Shown here: positions 18,967 through 27,859 of the stretch, in pieces
Layout: each line of letters starts with the position of its first letter
Numbering within the stretch: position 1 is the first letter of the stretch
Assembly: GCF_002848005.1 (NCBI RefSeq)
Contig: NZ_PKHX01000009.1
Location: 1-64,000, forward strand
Direction: 5' to 3'
Length of the DNA stretch: 64,000 nt
Origin: Varibaculum cambriense
GTDB lineage: Bacteria > Actinomycetota > Actinomycetes > Actinomycetales > Actinomycetaceae
Notes under the pieces: generated by a model
Told to the model about the DNA's origin: nothing
The model's database searches: none
Seen by the model: the letters and a program-made list of their open reading frames with translations, nothing else
Made by a program: the position numbers and the translations under genes

Positions 18967-19719
18967 GTGCGAGTTAGTAGCCAGAGCGTTGCGACCAACG
19001 CACCCCTTTTTCCCTTCCAGCGAGGTAAAACACCCTCCAGCTTCTTCTACGATGGGTACCAATGCCGCCATATCGTAGATTTCCAGTTCCGGTTCGGCCG
19101 CGGCATCAACTACTCCTTCGGCCACCAACATATAGGAATAAAAATCCCCGTAGGCGCGGGTGCGCCAGACTTTTCGGGTCAGCTCCAAGAAGGCCGGCAA
19201 TTTGCCGCGTTCTTCCCAACCGATCAGAGACGAGTAGCTAAGGGATGCATCTTTGAGTTCGCTGATCTTAGAAACCTGATTAGCTTGCGGCTGTCCTCCC
19301 TGGAAGGAACGCCAAGACCCTAAGCCACGGCCTGCCCACCAGCGTCGCGCCAAGGCCGGAGCGCTAACTACCGAAGCCACCATTTCTCCGGCAATTTCCA
19401 AACCGATTAGGGTTGCCCAGACCGGTACTCCCCGCACAAAATTTTTGGTGCCATCGATGGGATCAATAATCCAGCGGGCTTGGGTAGCTTCGGCAGCGTT
19501 GCCCCCATATTCTTCCCCATAAATCAGGTCATCAGGACGGGCAGCCGCTAAGGCCTGGCGAATCATCTGTTCGGCACCGCGATCAATATCAGATACTGGG
19601 GTCAGATCAGCTTTTTCATACACCTGGTAGTCACGCTGGGTAAAATGCTCTAGCGTATACCGGTCTACCTGGTCTGCGATTTCTAGCAGCAGCCTTAGGT
19701 CTTCACCAAAGTTTCGCAT
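18928..19719 (-). CDS. hisN: Inositol monophosphatase-family protein, probable histidinol-phosphatase
   Basis: A Mg2+-dependent phosphatase of 263 residues. Motifs are GEEYGG (metal Glu), IIDPIDGTKNFVRGVPVWAT (metal Asp-x-Ile-Asp-Gly-Thr) and the C-terminal YDMAALVPIVEEAGG. The family includes HisN, SuhB and CysQ; the placement beside rsgA and aroA matches actinobacterial hisN, and this is why I prefer it. The ATG at 19719 follows the aroD stop by one base and is preceded by AGGAAG. The longer upstream open frame overlaps aroD and is unlikely. Substrate is inferred. Confidence 0.85.
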   Translation of the reverse strand: MRNFGEDLRLLLEIADQVDRYTLEHFTQRDYQVYEKADLTPVSDIDRGAEQMIRQALAAARPDDLIYGEEYGGNAAEATQARWIIDPIDGTKNFVRGVPVWATLIGLEIAGEMVASVVSAPALARRWWAGRGLGSWRSFQGGQPQANQVSKISELKDASLSYSSLIGWEERGKLPAFLELTRKVWRTRAYGDFYSYMLVAEGVVDAAAEPELEIYDMAALVPIVEEAGGCFTSLEGKKGCVGRNALATNSHLHQRILAMLGGK

Positions 19720-19720
19720 C

Positions 19721-20479
19721 TTATGATTCTTCCTTTCCGAGGGCGGATAACACTTCTGCTTGCAAAGCCGCACTGACTTGCCCGGGAGCGCTGGGATTTG
19801 CTCCCGGGAGCGCGGCGAAGGTGGCGCAATTCCCGAAGGCTCCCCCAATCAAGCGGGTCGCAGTGCCGATAGTTCCCATACCAATCACCATAAATAGACG
19901 TTTGCCAGCAGTTTCTTTGTGGTATTTTTCCATTGCCGAAAACACTTCTAATAGGTGCGCAGCATCGTTAATAGTCAACGCCAGTTTGGCAACTTGCGCC
20001 CCGCGTTCATGAGCGGCGGCTAACCAGCTATAGATCCTTTCACTATCCATCTTTTCGGCTTCTGCTGCCCCAAAATAATGGCGAGAAAGCACACTCACTA
20101 CCCCCAGGTCATGGGCATAAGCTAAAGCCTCAGAGGCCAAAGTAAAATCGTCTTCAATATCGAGGGCACTAGCCCCCGCTTTCACCAGCATCTTCATAGT
20201 TTCCAGCTGGTGGGTGGGCACCATCCGGGAGCCTCCGCCTTGCTGGGTGCTACGGCAGGTCGCTAGCCAAGGCAGTTTGATGACGGGAGCCACGGACTTC
20301 ACGATCTCTCGCAAGTAGGCGGGGTGGTGGTAGTCGCGGAGCTGGTCAAGACGCCACTCAACTAGGTCTGCTCCCCGGGGAATCCGAGAAATTTGCCCGC
20401 GCACTTCCACCTGATTTGTGCCGGTCAGCGGGACAATCAACGCCGGTCGCCCGGAAGAAAACAGTGAGTCCTGTGCCAT
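19721..20479 (-). CDS. aroD: 3-dehydroquinate dehydratase, type I
   Basis: Dehydrates 3-dehydroquinate to 3-dehydroshikimate in the shikimate pathway through a Schiff base. The 252 residues carry the class I pattern: ADLVEWRLDQL near residue 37, the His of VLSRHYFGAAE (about 134), the Schiff-base Lys in GAQVAKLALTI (about 165), and a C-terminal phosphate loop PSAPGQ. A strong AGGAGG precedes the ATG. hisN follows after one base. Together with aroA on the opposite strand this is a small aromatic and histidine cluster. Confidence 0.93.
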   Translation of the reverse strand: MAQDSLFSSGRPALIVPLTGTNQVEVRGQISRIPRGADLVEWRLDQLRDYHHPAYLREIVKSVAPVIKLPWLATCRSTQQGGGSRMVPTHQLETMKMLVKAGASALDIEDDFTLASEALAYAHDLGVVSVLSRHYFGAAEAEKMDSERIYSWLAAAHERGAQVAKLALTINDAAHLLEVFSAMEKYHKETAGKRLFMVIGMGTIGTATRLIGGAFGNCATFAALPGANPSAPGQVSAALQAEVLSALGKEES

Positions 20480-20568
20480 AGCTTCGCCTCCTGGAAGTGT
20501 TGCTATCTTTAAACATATCGCACCTGAAAGCCTCGGTGCCTAGCCGCTAAATAAGTAAAATAGATTGT

Positions 20569-21819
20569 ATGAAGTTAATCCACACCTCTGATTGGCATGT
20601 GGGACGCACCCTTTATGGGGAAGATCTAGCTGCGGCGCATCGCCAGTTTTTTTCTTTCCTCACTCAGCTGGTTCGTGAGGAAAAAGTCCAGGCAGTAATG
20701 GTATCCGGAGATGTTTTCGATCGCGCTATTCCCTCGCTAGAATCTTTAGAGATTGTTTCCGGGGCGTTGGCGGAACTAACTGAACTAACCGCAGTGATTT
20801 TGACTCCCGGCAACCATGATTCTGCAGAAAGACTGGGATTTTTAGCTCCCTATGTGCGGGGAAACCTGCATTTACGCACTTCCCTAGCCGATATTTCCTC
20901 TCCAGTAGAGATCTCGGCGGAGGGCGAAACCCTGCGGATTTGGGGAATCCCCTACCTCAACCCCGATATGGTGCGTACCAGTCTTTATGATGGATCGCTA
21001 CCGGCAGGAAATCCTGAACCAACGGTGGATAATCCGGATGAAGATTCTCTTCCCCGCCTGCCACGTTCGCATGAAGCGGTAGTAGCGGCGGCTATGCGTC
21101 GAGTGGGCAAAGCGCAACGCCGACTTCCTCCGGTTGACCGCACTATGGTTATGGCACACGCTTTCGCCGTAGGCGGCACGGCCAGTGACAGCGAACGGGA
21201 TATCACCGTCGGGACCGTGCAATCGGTTCCCCTGCAGGTCTTTGAACGCTATGGGGAAACCGATCCCGAATCAGCTTCTGATCTGCCGACCCCTGACTAT
21301 TTGGCGCTGGGACATTTACACGTGCCGCAAAAGCTGCATACCGAGCAGTCTGTGGGACGTTATAGTGGTTCGCCGATTACTTTCTCTTTTTCGGAATGCT
21401 ATACCCCGAAATCTTTGGTGCTCTTAGATACTGCTGCCCCGGATCTGGATCCCCAGCTAGTCCCCACCCCGGTGTTCCGACCGGTAGGCCGCATCAAAGA
21501 TTCTTTTGAAAACCTGCTGGCCAGCCCCCGCTATGAAGAATTCACTCGCTATTGGTTGGAAATTACGGTGACTGACCCGCAGCGGCCAGCGCATCTAGTC
21601 ACCAAGTTAAAAAGACGTTTTCCCAAAGCTTTAGCCATTTTGCATGAAACTTCCCTGGCAAGTTTGGAGGAGCAACACCGCTCTCTCCGGGTCAATCGCT
21701 ACCGCCCCGCGGCACTCGCCAAAGATTTCTTTAAGCAAGCGCGCGCCGGCAAAGAGCTAACCGAAAGCGAAAATCAACTGGTAGAAGAGATTTATGAGCA
21801 GGTGCGGGAGGAGAGTTAA
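20569..21819 (+). CDS. sbcD: Exonuclease subunit SbcD
   Basis: The nuclease half of the SbcCD complex (Mre11 homologue), which cleaves hairpins and blocked DNA ends. The 416 residues begin with the calcineurin-like phosphodiesterase domain: MKLIHTSDWHVGRTLYG, VSGDVFDRAIP, LTPGNHDSAERL, and later MAHAFAVGG and LALGHLHVPQ, which provide the metal ligands. The C-terminal capping region follows. A TAAAAT hexamer ends 7 nt before the ATG and no Shine-Dalgarno sequence is seen, suggesting a leaderless mRNA. sbcC begins on the next base after the stop. Confidence 0.94.
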   Translation: MKLIHTSDWHVGRTLYGEDLAAAHRQFFSFLTQLVREEKVQAVMVSGDVFDRAIPSLESLEIVSGALAELTELTAVILTPGNHDSAERLGFLAPYVRGNLHLRTSLADISSPVEISAEGETLRIWGIPYLNPDMVRTSLYDGSLPAGNPEPTVDNPDEDSLPRLPRSHEAVVAAAMRRVGKAQRRLPPVDRTMVMAHAFAVGGTASDSERDITVGTVQSVPLQVFERYGETDPESASDLPTPDYLALGHLHVPQKLHTEQSVGRYSGSPITFSFSECYTPKSLVLLDTAAPDLDPQLVPTPVFRPVGRIKDSFENLLASPRYEEFTRYWLEITVTDPQRPAHLVTKLKRRFPKALAILHETSLASLEEQHRSLRVNRYRPAALAKDFFKQARAGKELTESENQLVEEIYEQVREES

Positions 21820-24800
21820 ATGCGAATTTTAAAGCTTAGCTTCGAGGCCGTAGGCTCTTTTGGCGGTAAAGAAACTATTGATTTCACCAAACTGGGTACC
21901 GGCTCGGGTCTGTTTTTGATTCACGGTCCCACCGGTTCTGGAAAATCTACCATTCTGGATGCCATTGTTTTCGCCCTCTATAACGATGTGGCTTTGGAAT
22001 CTAACTCCTCAAAAAGCCGTCTGCGCTCCGATTACGCCGGCGACGACCAGATCAGTTGGGTGCAGCTAGATTTTGAGGCTCGCGGACAGCTTTACCGAAT
22101 TTGGCGCACCCCCAAATATGAGCGACCCAAACAACGTGGATCCGGGACTACCTCCCAGCCAGCGCAAGCAAGTCTGTGGCGCCTGAGCAGTGAGGACACC
22201 GACCCGGGTGACGCGATCGCCTCGCAACCGCGAACCGTTAATGAGGAGTTAGCTAACCGGATCCTGCCGCTAACTAAATCCCAGTTTTTGCAGACCGTGA
22301 TTTTGCCCCAGGGGGCTTTTTCTCGTTTCTTACGGGCGTCTTCTGATGAGAGACAAGAGATTTTGCAACAAATTTTTGGCACCCAGATCTTTGAACGGAT
22401 GCAAAAAGAATTTACGGAACGTGCCCGGCAAGCGCAAACTAGTGCTGAATCCGGCTCGACGACTATAGTCAGCAAGCTGGAGATTTTTGTTGATAACTGG
22501 AATAAATTGGCGCAGTCGGTGGGTAGTTCCCGCAGCGATTTGGAAACTTTGCACGATACCCTTCGATCTTTGCCGGCAGTTTTAGATGAAGATTTAATCA
22601 AATCTTGGGAACCTTACTATCTGTTACCAGCCGCGCATTCTAAAGAGTGGCTAAGCACCCATAGTCAGCAGATAAAAACCGCTGGCGCCCAGTACCAGGC
22701 AGCCTTGGAAAAGAAGGAAGCAGCAAAAACTCTCCAGGAAGATTACCAGGAACTGACCCGCCTATTAGCGGAAGAAAAAGAGCTCCAAGAACGCCAGGAG
22801 GGTGTGGAAACCAATCGAAAACAAATCGAACTTCACGAACGAGCAAAGCTGGTAGCTGCCGATATCAAGGAAAAACAGCGCTATCGAGAAAACTTAGCTA
22901 CCGCTCAGGCGCGACTGGTAGCAGCTTTGCAGACATCTCCCGCGCCTTTTGATACTTTCCCTATACCGACCTCGGAAACTTCTCTAAGCCAACTTGAAGA
23001 AAAAGTAACCAAACAACACGAAGAGAATTCTAAAGAACTGGGAGTGTTAGCACCGCTGATTGAGCGGCAGAAAAAACTTGAGTCTTTAGAAGCTGCCGCT
23101 AAAAGCGCTCGGAAAGGATATGTAGAACAGTCCCAGGCTGCCGCCCAGGCAGCTAAAGAGTTCACGCTATTAGTACCCCAGATGCAGACGCTACAAATCC
23201 GGCAGTTACGCCTAGAGAAAGAACAACTCGGTTTTGAGGCTGCCCGGCAAAAACAACTGCAGTTACGTCAGTACGAGGGGGAACGCCAGCATTTTTTGCA
23301 GGATTTTAAACGCTTTCAGAATGAGGTCAGTAAACTTCCGGCTTTAAGTAAAAAGGTGACGAGGGCACGGGCAGCAGCTACCCAATACGAGCGGGATTTT
23401 TTCGTAGATTCGGCGATTCTTTTAGCCTCTCGCTTGGAAGCGGGGATCCCCTGCCCAGTTTGTGGTTCCCTCTCTCATCCGGATCCCGCCCACGGCGACG
23501 CGAATAAGGAGCGCTCCCTCACTGAACTAACTAAGCTAAAAGACCAGCTCACCAGGGCAGAGACCACTTTAAGAGAAAAACAAGAACAGGTAAGAAAGGA
23601 ACGCGATCGTTTGCGGGTTGGAATCCAGCGGCTACGGCAAAGCTGGCCTGGAAAAGCACAAACCATTGACACCCGGGTAGCTTACCTGCAGGCGCAAGCG
23701 AAAGAACTAAAGGCTGTGCACCAGCAGCGAGCAGAGCTAGAAAAACAGGCTCAGCAGTATCGAGATTTAGTACGAACCTCGGTTAACGGTGCGAACCTAG
23801 AAAAGAATAAGTACGCCAACGCGTTGGGGCAGATTCGGGAAATTACCGCCGAGGTCGCTGCCACCGGGCAATCGAGTAATCTTTTGGCGCGACAACACCG
23901 CCTTAGTGAAGACCAGAAGAAACTGGCTTCACTGATAAAGAATCTCAGAAACACCCGGGAAGCTCTAAGCAATCTTTCCCATGCGCAAGAGCGTCTGGAC
24001 AAATCTTTACTCCAGGCGCATTTCCCGGATGTTCCGGCAGCGCAAGCTGCCCTGTTAGAAGCAGATAAATACCAAGAACTAAAAACTGTCGTGCAGACCT
24101 GGGATCAGTCATTTCAGGCCAACCAGGTAAAGCTGAAGGCTGACCGGATTCAAAAGCTGACAGACCCCGACTTTGTACTGCCAGATTTAGGAGCCCTAAC
24201 GGAGAAAGCCACCTCCCAGGGAGAGATTTTCCAAAATAAGCAGGCGGAACTAGCGAAAGTTTCAGAGCAATTAAAGACGGTGGAGGCCACAATAAGTGAC
24301 CTGCAAACCGCTGCCGCCCAATATTTGGAATCGATTAAAGATTCTGCCACCCTAATCGCCTTCGCAAATCTAGCTAGAGGTGAGGAGGGTTCCGCGGTGC
24401 GTGCCCCCTTAGCTACCTGGGTACTCTTGGATCGTTTTGAGGAAGTTTTAAGTGCCGCCAATCCGCATTTAGGAAAAATTTCGGGAGGGCGTTATCAGCT
24501 TTCCCGTAGCGACTCCGAATCTTCCCGTCGCCGCAACCAGGCATTATCCCTGGCAGTCACCGATAACTCTTCCGATAAAGTCCGAGAAATTTCTGCGCTC
24601 TCGGGCGGAGAGCTATTTTACTGTTCCCTGTCTTTAGCCCTGGGACTATCGGAAGTGGTAACTGCGGAAGCTGGGGGAATCGAAATTTCTTCTATGTTTA
24701 TTGACGAGGGATTTGGAACTTTGGATACCAGTAAACGCGAATTGGTAATGGAGGCACTAAAGAATACTTCTACCTCCGGGCGAACCGTGGGTTTGATTAG

Positions 24801-24894
24801 TCACGTAGATACTTTACGCGGTGAAATTGCGGATCAGATTCAGGTGATTGCCGCTAAAGATAAAGGCTCTACCTTAAAAATTATCGGTAACTAG
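21820..24894 (+). CDS. sbcC: Exonuclease subunit SbcC (SMC-like ATPase)
   Basis: ATPase partner of SbcD (Rad50 homologue), 1024 residues. Walker A GPTGSGKSTILDAI lies at about residue 34-47. Two long charged coiled-coil stretches flank the zinc hook CPVCGS at about residue 545. The ABC signature LSGGELF is near 926 and Walker B MFIDEGFGTLD near 958, followed by GLISHV. These elements predict an active enzyme that dimerises through the hook. The start ATG abuts the sbcD stop and GGAGGAG lies just upstream, so the two subunits are made together. Confidence 0.95.
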   Translation: MRILKLSFEAVGSFGGKETIDFTKLGTGSGLFLIHGPTGSGKSTILDAIVFALYNDVALESNSSKSRLRSDYAGDDQISWVQLDFEARGQLYRIWRTPKYERPKQRGSGTTSQPAQASLWRLSSEDTDPGDAIASQPRTVNEELANRILPLTKSQFLQTVILPQGAFSRFLRASSDERQEILQQIFGTQIFERMQKEFTERARQAQTSAESGSTTIVSKLEIFVDNWNKLAQSVGSSRSDLETLHDTLRSLPAVLDEDLIKSWEPYYLLPAAHSKEWLSTHSQQIKTAGAQYQAALEKKEAAKTLQEDYQELTRLLAEEKELQERQEGVETNRKQIELHERAKLVAADIKEKQRYRENLATAQARLVAALQTSPAPFDTFPIPTSETSLSQLEEKVTKQHEENSKELGVLAPLIERQKKLESLEAAAKSARKGYVEQSQAAAQAAKEFTLLVPQMQTLQIRQLRLEKEQLGFEAARQKQLQLRQYEGERQHFLQDFKRFQNEVSKLPALSKKVTRARAAATQYERDFFVDSAILLASRLEAGIPCPVCGSLSHPDPAHGDANKERSLTELTKLKDQLTRAETTLREKQEQVRKERDRLRVGIQRLRQSWPGKAQTIDTRVAYLQAQAKELKAVHQQRAELEKQAQQYRDLVRTSVNGANLEKNKYANALGQIREITAEVAATGQSSNLLARQHRLSEDQKKLASLIKNLRNTREALSNLSHAQERLDKSLLQAHFPDVPAAQAALLEADKYQELKTVVQTWDQSFQANQVKLKADRIQKLTDPDFVLPDLGALTEKATSQGEIFQNKQAELAKVSEQLKTVEATISDLQTAAAQYLESIKDSATLIAFANLARGEEGSAVRAPLATWVLLDRFEEVLSAANPHLGKISGGRYQLSRSDSESSRRRNQALSLAVTDNSSDKVREISALSGGELFYCSLSLALGLSEVVTAEAGGIEISSMFIDEGFGTLDTSKRELVMEALKNTSTSGRTVGLISHVDTLRGEIADQIQVIAAKDKGSTLKIIGN

Positions 24895-24925
24895 CTAGCC
24901 CGCGAATACCTTAAGGCGTGGCGGC

Positions 24926-25621
24926 TTAGGAGGTTACCCAAATTGCCGCTACCGCCGGTTTACCCAAGGTGACTTCTTGTCCATCTACCTTTAGCCGCAT
25001 AATTCCGGCTTCCGGAATGTTCTCTAAAGGCAGCAGTTGGCAACCGGGAACTATCCGTACCGATTCTAAGAAGCGCAGCAATTCGGCCTGGCTATCTTTA
25101 ATGCGGGCAACTGTTGCCGGAGTATTTAAGGGAGCCTGCACCAGTGGCACCGTGAAAACTTCTGGTAACTGCCCATCACTGGTGGGAATAGGATCTCCGT
25201 GGGGATCCACCCGGGGATTGCCCAACGCCCTCTCCATCGCCGCAATTAACTTATCGGAGGCGGCGTGTTCTAGCTCTTCTGCTTCCGCGTGGACTTGATC
25301 CCAGGGATACCCCAGTTTCTGGTGTAGATAAGTCTCGAGGATGCGATGTTTGCGCACCATTCTTAGAGCTAACTTTTCGCCCTTTTCAGTAAGGGTAATC
25401 CCCCGATAGGGAACGTGGGTGATCAGCCCCAACTTATCTAGGCGACGCACATTTTCGGAGGCGGTAGAGGGCGCCACCCCCATTCTTTGCGCCAGTCCCG
25501 ATACCGACAGGGAGCTTCCTCCCCATTCGGTAGCTCCTAAAAGACGCTTTAAATAGTCTTGTACTACCCGCGAAGTTACCGCTTCGTCCCCCGCCTGCTC
25601 GTCCCTAGATTTCTTATCCAT
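24926..25621 (-). CDS. DtxR-family metal-dependent repressor, MntR-like
   Basis: A 231-residue regulator. The N-terminal winged helix (about 12-75, SVSGLAQRMGVAPSTASENV with recognition helix) is followed by a dimerisation/metal domain (HRILETYLHQKLGYPWDQVH and EELEHAAS) and a C-terminal FeoA/SH3-like domain (about 160-230). Two features favour the manganese type: an Asp precedes the Tyr in QDYL, where DtxR/IdeR has Met, and the EELEH block has Glu where DtxR has Cys. I choose ATG 25621 because AAGGTG precedes it. It follows the VKOR gene by 16 nt. The regulated genes are unknown. Confidence 0.87.
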   Translation of the reverse strand: MDKKSRDEQAGDEAVTSRVVQDYLKRLLGATEWGGSSLSVSGLAQRMGVAPSTASENVRRLDKLGLITHVPYRGITLTEKGEKLALRMVRKHRILETYLHQKLGYPWDQVHAEAEELEHAASDKLIAAMERALGNPRVDPHGDPIPTSDGQLPEVFTVPLVQAPLNTPATVARIKDSQAELLRFLESVRIVPGCQLLPLENIPEAGIMRLKVDGQEVTLGKPAVAAIWVTS

Positions 25622-25637
25622 CTTTTTACACCTTAGA

Positions 25638-26306
25638 TTAGAGCCGGAAAATCTGCAGACCAAACGCCGCGAATAGCACCGTAACGACTACCGCTACGCT
25701 CAGTAAAGCCCCCAACCACCAATATCCCACTAAAATGCGGCGCGCCCCGCTAAGCGGGCGAGTAGGACTAGCCGCTGTCCGCACCCAGAGCGCATAGGAT
25801 AGCCAGGCGAGAAAGATGGTTGCTACCCAAGTTAAAAAGCAATAGGGACACAGGGATCGCAGCTGAAATACCGAGGTCGCCAGGAAGAAAAGTACCGCTC
25901 CCAGGCCGGCACTGGTTCCTAAAACAAACACCAAAAGTGCCCACTTCGGTGCGCGTCCCCCACAGAGCAGGTAAACTCCCGCCACGCTGAGCACTGCAAA
26001 CGCTACTATCCCGAAAATCGAATTGGGGATCCCGAAAAGCAAATGCCCGACCGCAGAATCCATAGCTCCGCGACAATCCACCACATTATTTATCGAACAA
26101 CCTAAACCCTGTTCTGGCTGGGAGCGGTGAATCACTTCGGTGCGCCACAACTGCCAGGAAGCCACTAACCCCACCAGTGAAAATATAATTATTTCCAGGC
26201 TAGCTAGTCGTGGAAGCCGTCCAGAACGCATCGCCGGTGACGGAGAAAGCGGATCGGAGTTAAACGCCAGTTCGTTTGCAGATAGCGATGTAGTGTTCTC
26301 TGCCAT
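25638..26306 (-). CDS. Vitamin K epoxide reductase (VKOR) family membrane protein
   Basis: 222 residues with about five hydrophobic segments. It has the loop cysteine pair in LGCSINNVVDCRGAMDSAVG and the redox motif CPYC in SLCPYCFLTWVAT. Bacterial VKOR reoxidises DsbA-type thiol oxidases using quinones, replacing DsbB in Actinobacteria. It is therefore likely needed to fold exported proteins such as the surface proteins at the right of the window. AGGAGG lies 4 nt before the ATG. The MntR-like gene is downstream, probably co-transcribed. Confidence 0.9.
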   Translation of the reverse strand: MAENTTSLSANELAFNSDPLSPSPAMRSGRLPRLASLEIIIFSLVGLVASWQLWRTEVIHRSQPEQGLGCSINNVVDCRGAMDSAVGHLLFGIPNSIFGIVAFAVLSVAGVYLLCGGRAPKWALLVFVLGTSAGLGAVLFFLATSVFQLRSLCPYCFLTWVATIFLAWLSYALWVRTAASPTRPLSGARRILVGYWWLGALLSVAVVVTVLFAAFGLQIFRL

Positions 26307-26362
26307 TAATCCTCCTACGCTAAAATCCCGTCCCTAACCTAGCATAGCGATGAAGCATAAAA

Positions 26363-26392
26363 CGGGTGAGGCCGCGACCGCGACCTCACCCG
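26363..26392 (-). terminator. Terminator hairpin after gltA
   Basis: Arms CGGGTGAGG (26363-26371) and CCTCACCCG (26384-26392) pair around a 12-nt loop. On the minus strand the stem is followed by TTTTA. It starts 23 nt after the gltA stop and separates it from the VKOR gene. Confidence 0.75.
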
Positions 26393-26414
26393 CCTAGTGG
26401 CTTAACTGGGGTAA

Positions 26415-27755
26415 CTATTTTGCTTCCCGCATCCGCAAGGGCACATAGTCACGTTGCGGCTCCCCCTGGTATACCTGGCGCGGACGTCCGATACGGGTCA
26501 TGGGGTCATGCAGCATTTCAATATATTGCGAAATCCAACCTGGTAGCCTCCCCAGCGCAAATAGCGGGGTAAACATCTTGGTGGGGAAGCCCATTGCGGA
26601 ATAGATTAGACCGGTATAGAAGTCAACGTTCGGATAGAGTTTGCGTTCAATGAAGTAATCATCTGAGAGGGCGACTTCTTCCAGCTCCATAGCTAGATCA
26701 AAGAGGTCATTGTTTTTACCCATCCGATCCAGAACGTTATGTGCCTGTTCCCTCACGATTGCCGCCCGCGGATCATAATTTTTATAGACGCGGTGGCCAA
26801 ACCCCATCAGCTTTACCCCCTTTTCCTTGTTCTTAACTTTTTCCACGAATTCTGGGATAGAAAGATCGTTGTCACGGATATTGATCAGCATCCGTAACAC
26901 CGCCTCGTTCGCGCCACCATGCAGCGGTCCAGACAGTGCTCCCACCCCGGCGGCAACCGAGGCATACATATTGGCATTGGAGGAACCGACCAACCGCACC
27001 GTGGAAGTAGAACAGTTTTGTTCGTGATCGGCATGCAAAATAAAGAGCACTTCCAGAGCCCGGATAATTGCGGGATCAATATCGTAGGACTGGTAGGGTA
27101 AACCAAAGGTCAAACGAATAAAGTCCTCTACATAGGAACGCTCATTATCGGGATAGAGCAACGGTAGACCCGCAGCCCGCTTAGCGATATAGGAAATCAT
27201 GGTCGGCACTTTCGCCAGCAATTGCACGGCTTGAATATCTTGTAACTCCGGATCATGCACATCCGCGAAAGTTTCCTCATAATAGGTAGCCATCCCGGCG
27301 ATACCACCCTGCAAAATCGCCATCGGGTGCCCATCGGAGGGGAAGGCGGTAAAGAACGCCCGAAAATCTTCATGTAGCAGGCGCTGACGTTTTACCCGGC
27401 GCACGAACTCATCTAGTTGCGAAGGCGTGGGCAGCTCTCCCCGGATTAGTAAATAGGCAACTTCTAAGAAACTGGAGTGATGCGCCAACTGGTCTATCGG
27501 ATAGCCCCGGTAACGCAAAATCCCCTTCCCGCCGTCAATAAAGGTAACTTTTGAGGTGCAGGAGGCAGAGGTAGAAAAGCCCGGATCAAGGGCTACTAAT
27601 CCGGTTTGATTACGCAGCTTGGAAACATCAATGCCTTGATCACCACAGGTTGCTTGCACGGGTGGGAACTCGATGGTTTTACCGTCGACTTCCAACACAC
27701 CCGGTAGCCGGCCGAAGTCATTGGATTCTGGGGTGTTATTTTGATTTTCAGCCAT
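26415..27755 (-). CDS. gltA: Citrate synthase
   Basis: Condenses acetyl-CoA and oxaloacetate to citrate, entering the TCA cycle. At 446 residues it is the hexameric type with an N-terminal beta domain (about 1-60). Signature sequences are FTAFPSDGHPM, LHADHEQNCSTSTVRLVGS with the first catalytic His, GPLHGGANEAVLRML, MGFGHRVYKNYDPRA with the second His, and NVDFYTGLIYSAMG. GGGAAGG precedes the ATG. It is a single gene. With kgd, the window shows 2-oxoglutarate metabolism alongside acetate formation. Confidence 0.96.
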   Translation of the reverse strand: MAENQNNTPESNDFGRLPGVLEVDGKTIEFPPVQATCGDQGIDVSKLRNQTGLVALDPGFSTSASCTSKVTFIDGGKGILRYRGYPIDQLAHHSSFLEVAYLLIRGELPTPSQLDEFVRRVKRQRLLHEDFRAFFTAFPSDGHPMAILQGGIAGMATYYEETFADVHDPELQDIQAVQLLAKVPTMISYIAKRAAGLPLLYPDNERSYVEDFIRLTFGLPYQSYDIDPAIIRALEVLFILHADHEQNCSTSTVRLVGSSNANMYASVAAGVGALSGPLHGGANEAVLRMLINIRDNDLSIPEFVEKVKNKEKGVKLMGFGHRVYKNYDPRAAIVREQAHNVLDRMGKNNDLFDLAMELEEVALSDDYFIERKLYPNVDFYTGLIYSAMGFPTKMFTPLFALGRLPGWISQYIEMLHDPMTRIGRPRQVYQGEPQRDYVPLRMREAK

Positions 27756-27859
27756 TTTAACAACCTTCCCTGAAAGAGAGACTTATTGCCTTCTTACTAT
27801 CACTATATAGGACTTAATGCCCTTAAGAATACAACATTTTCTTAAAGACTTTACCATTT

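Noticed and set aside
19720..19848. 43-codon N-terminal extension of hisN
   Set aside because: It would overlap the aroD coding sequence and has no resemblance to the family; the ATG at 19719 follows AGGAAG.
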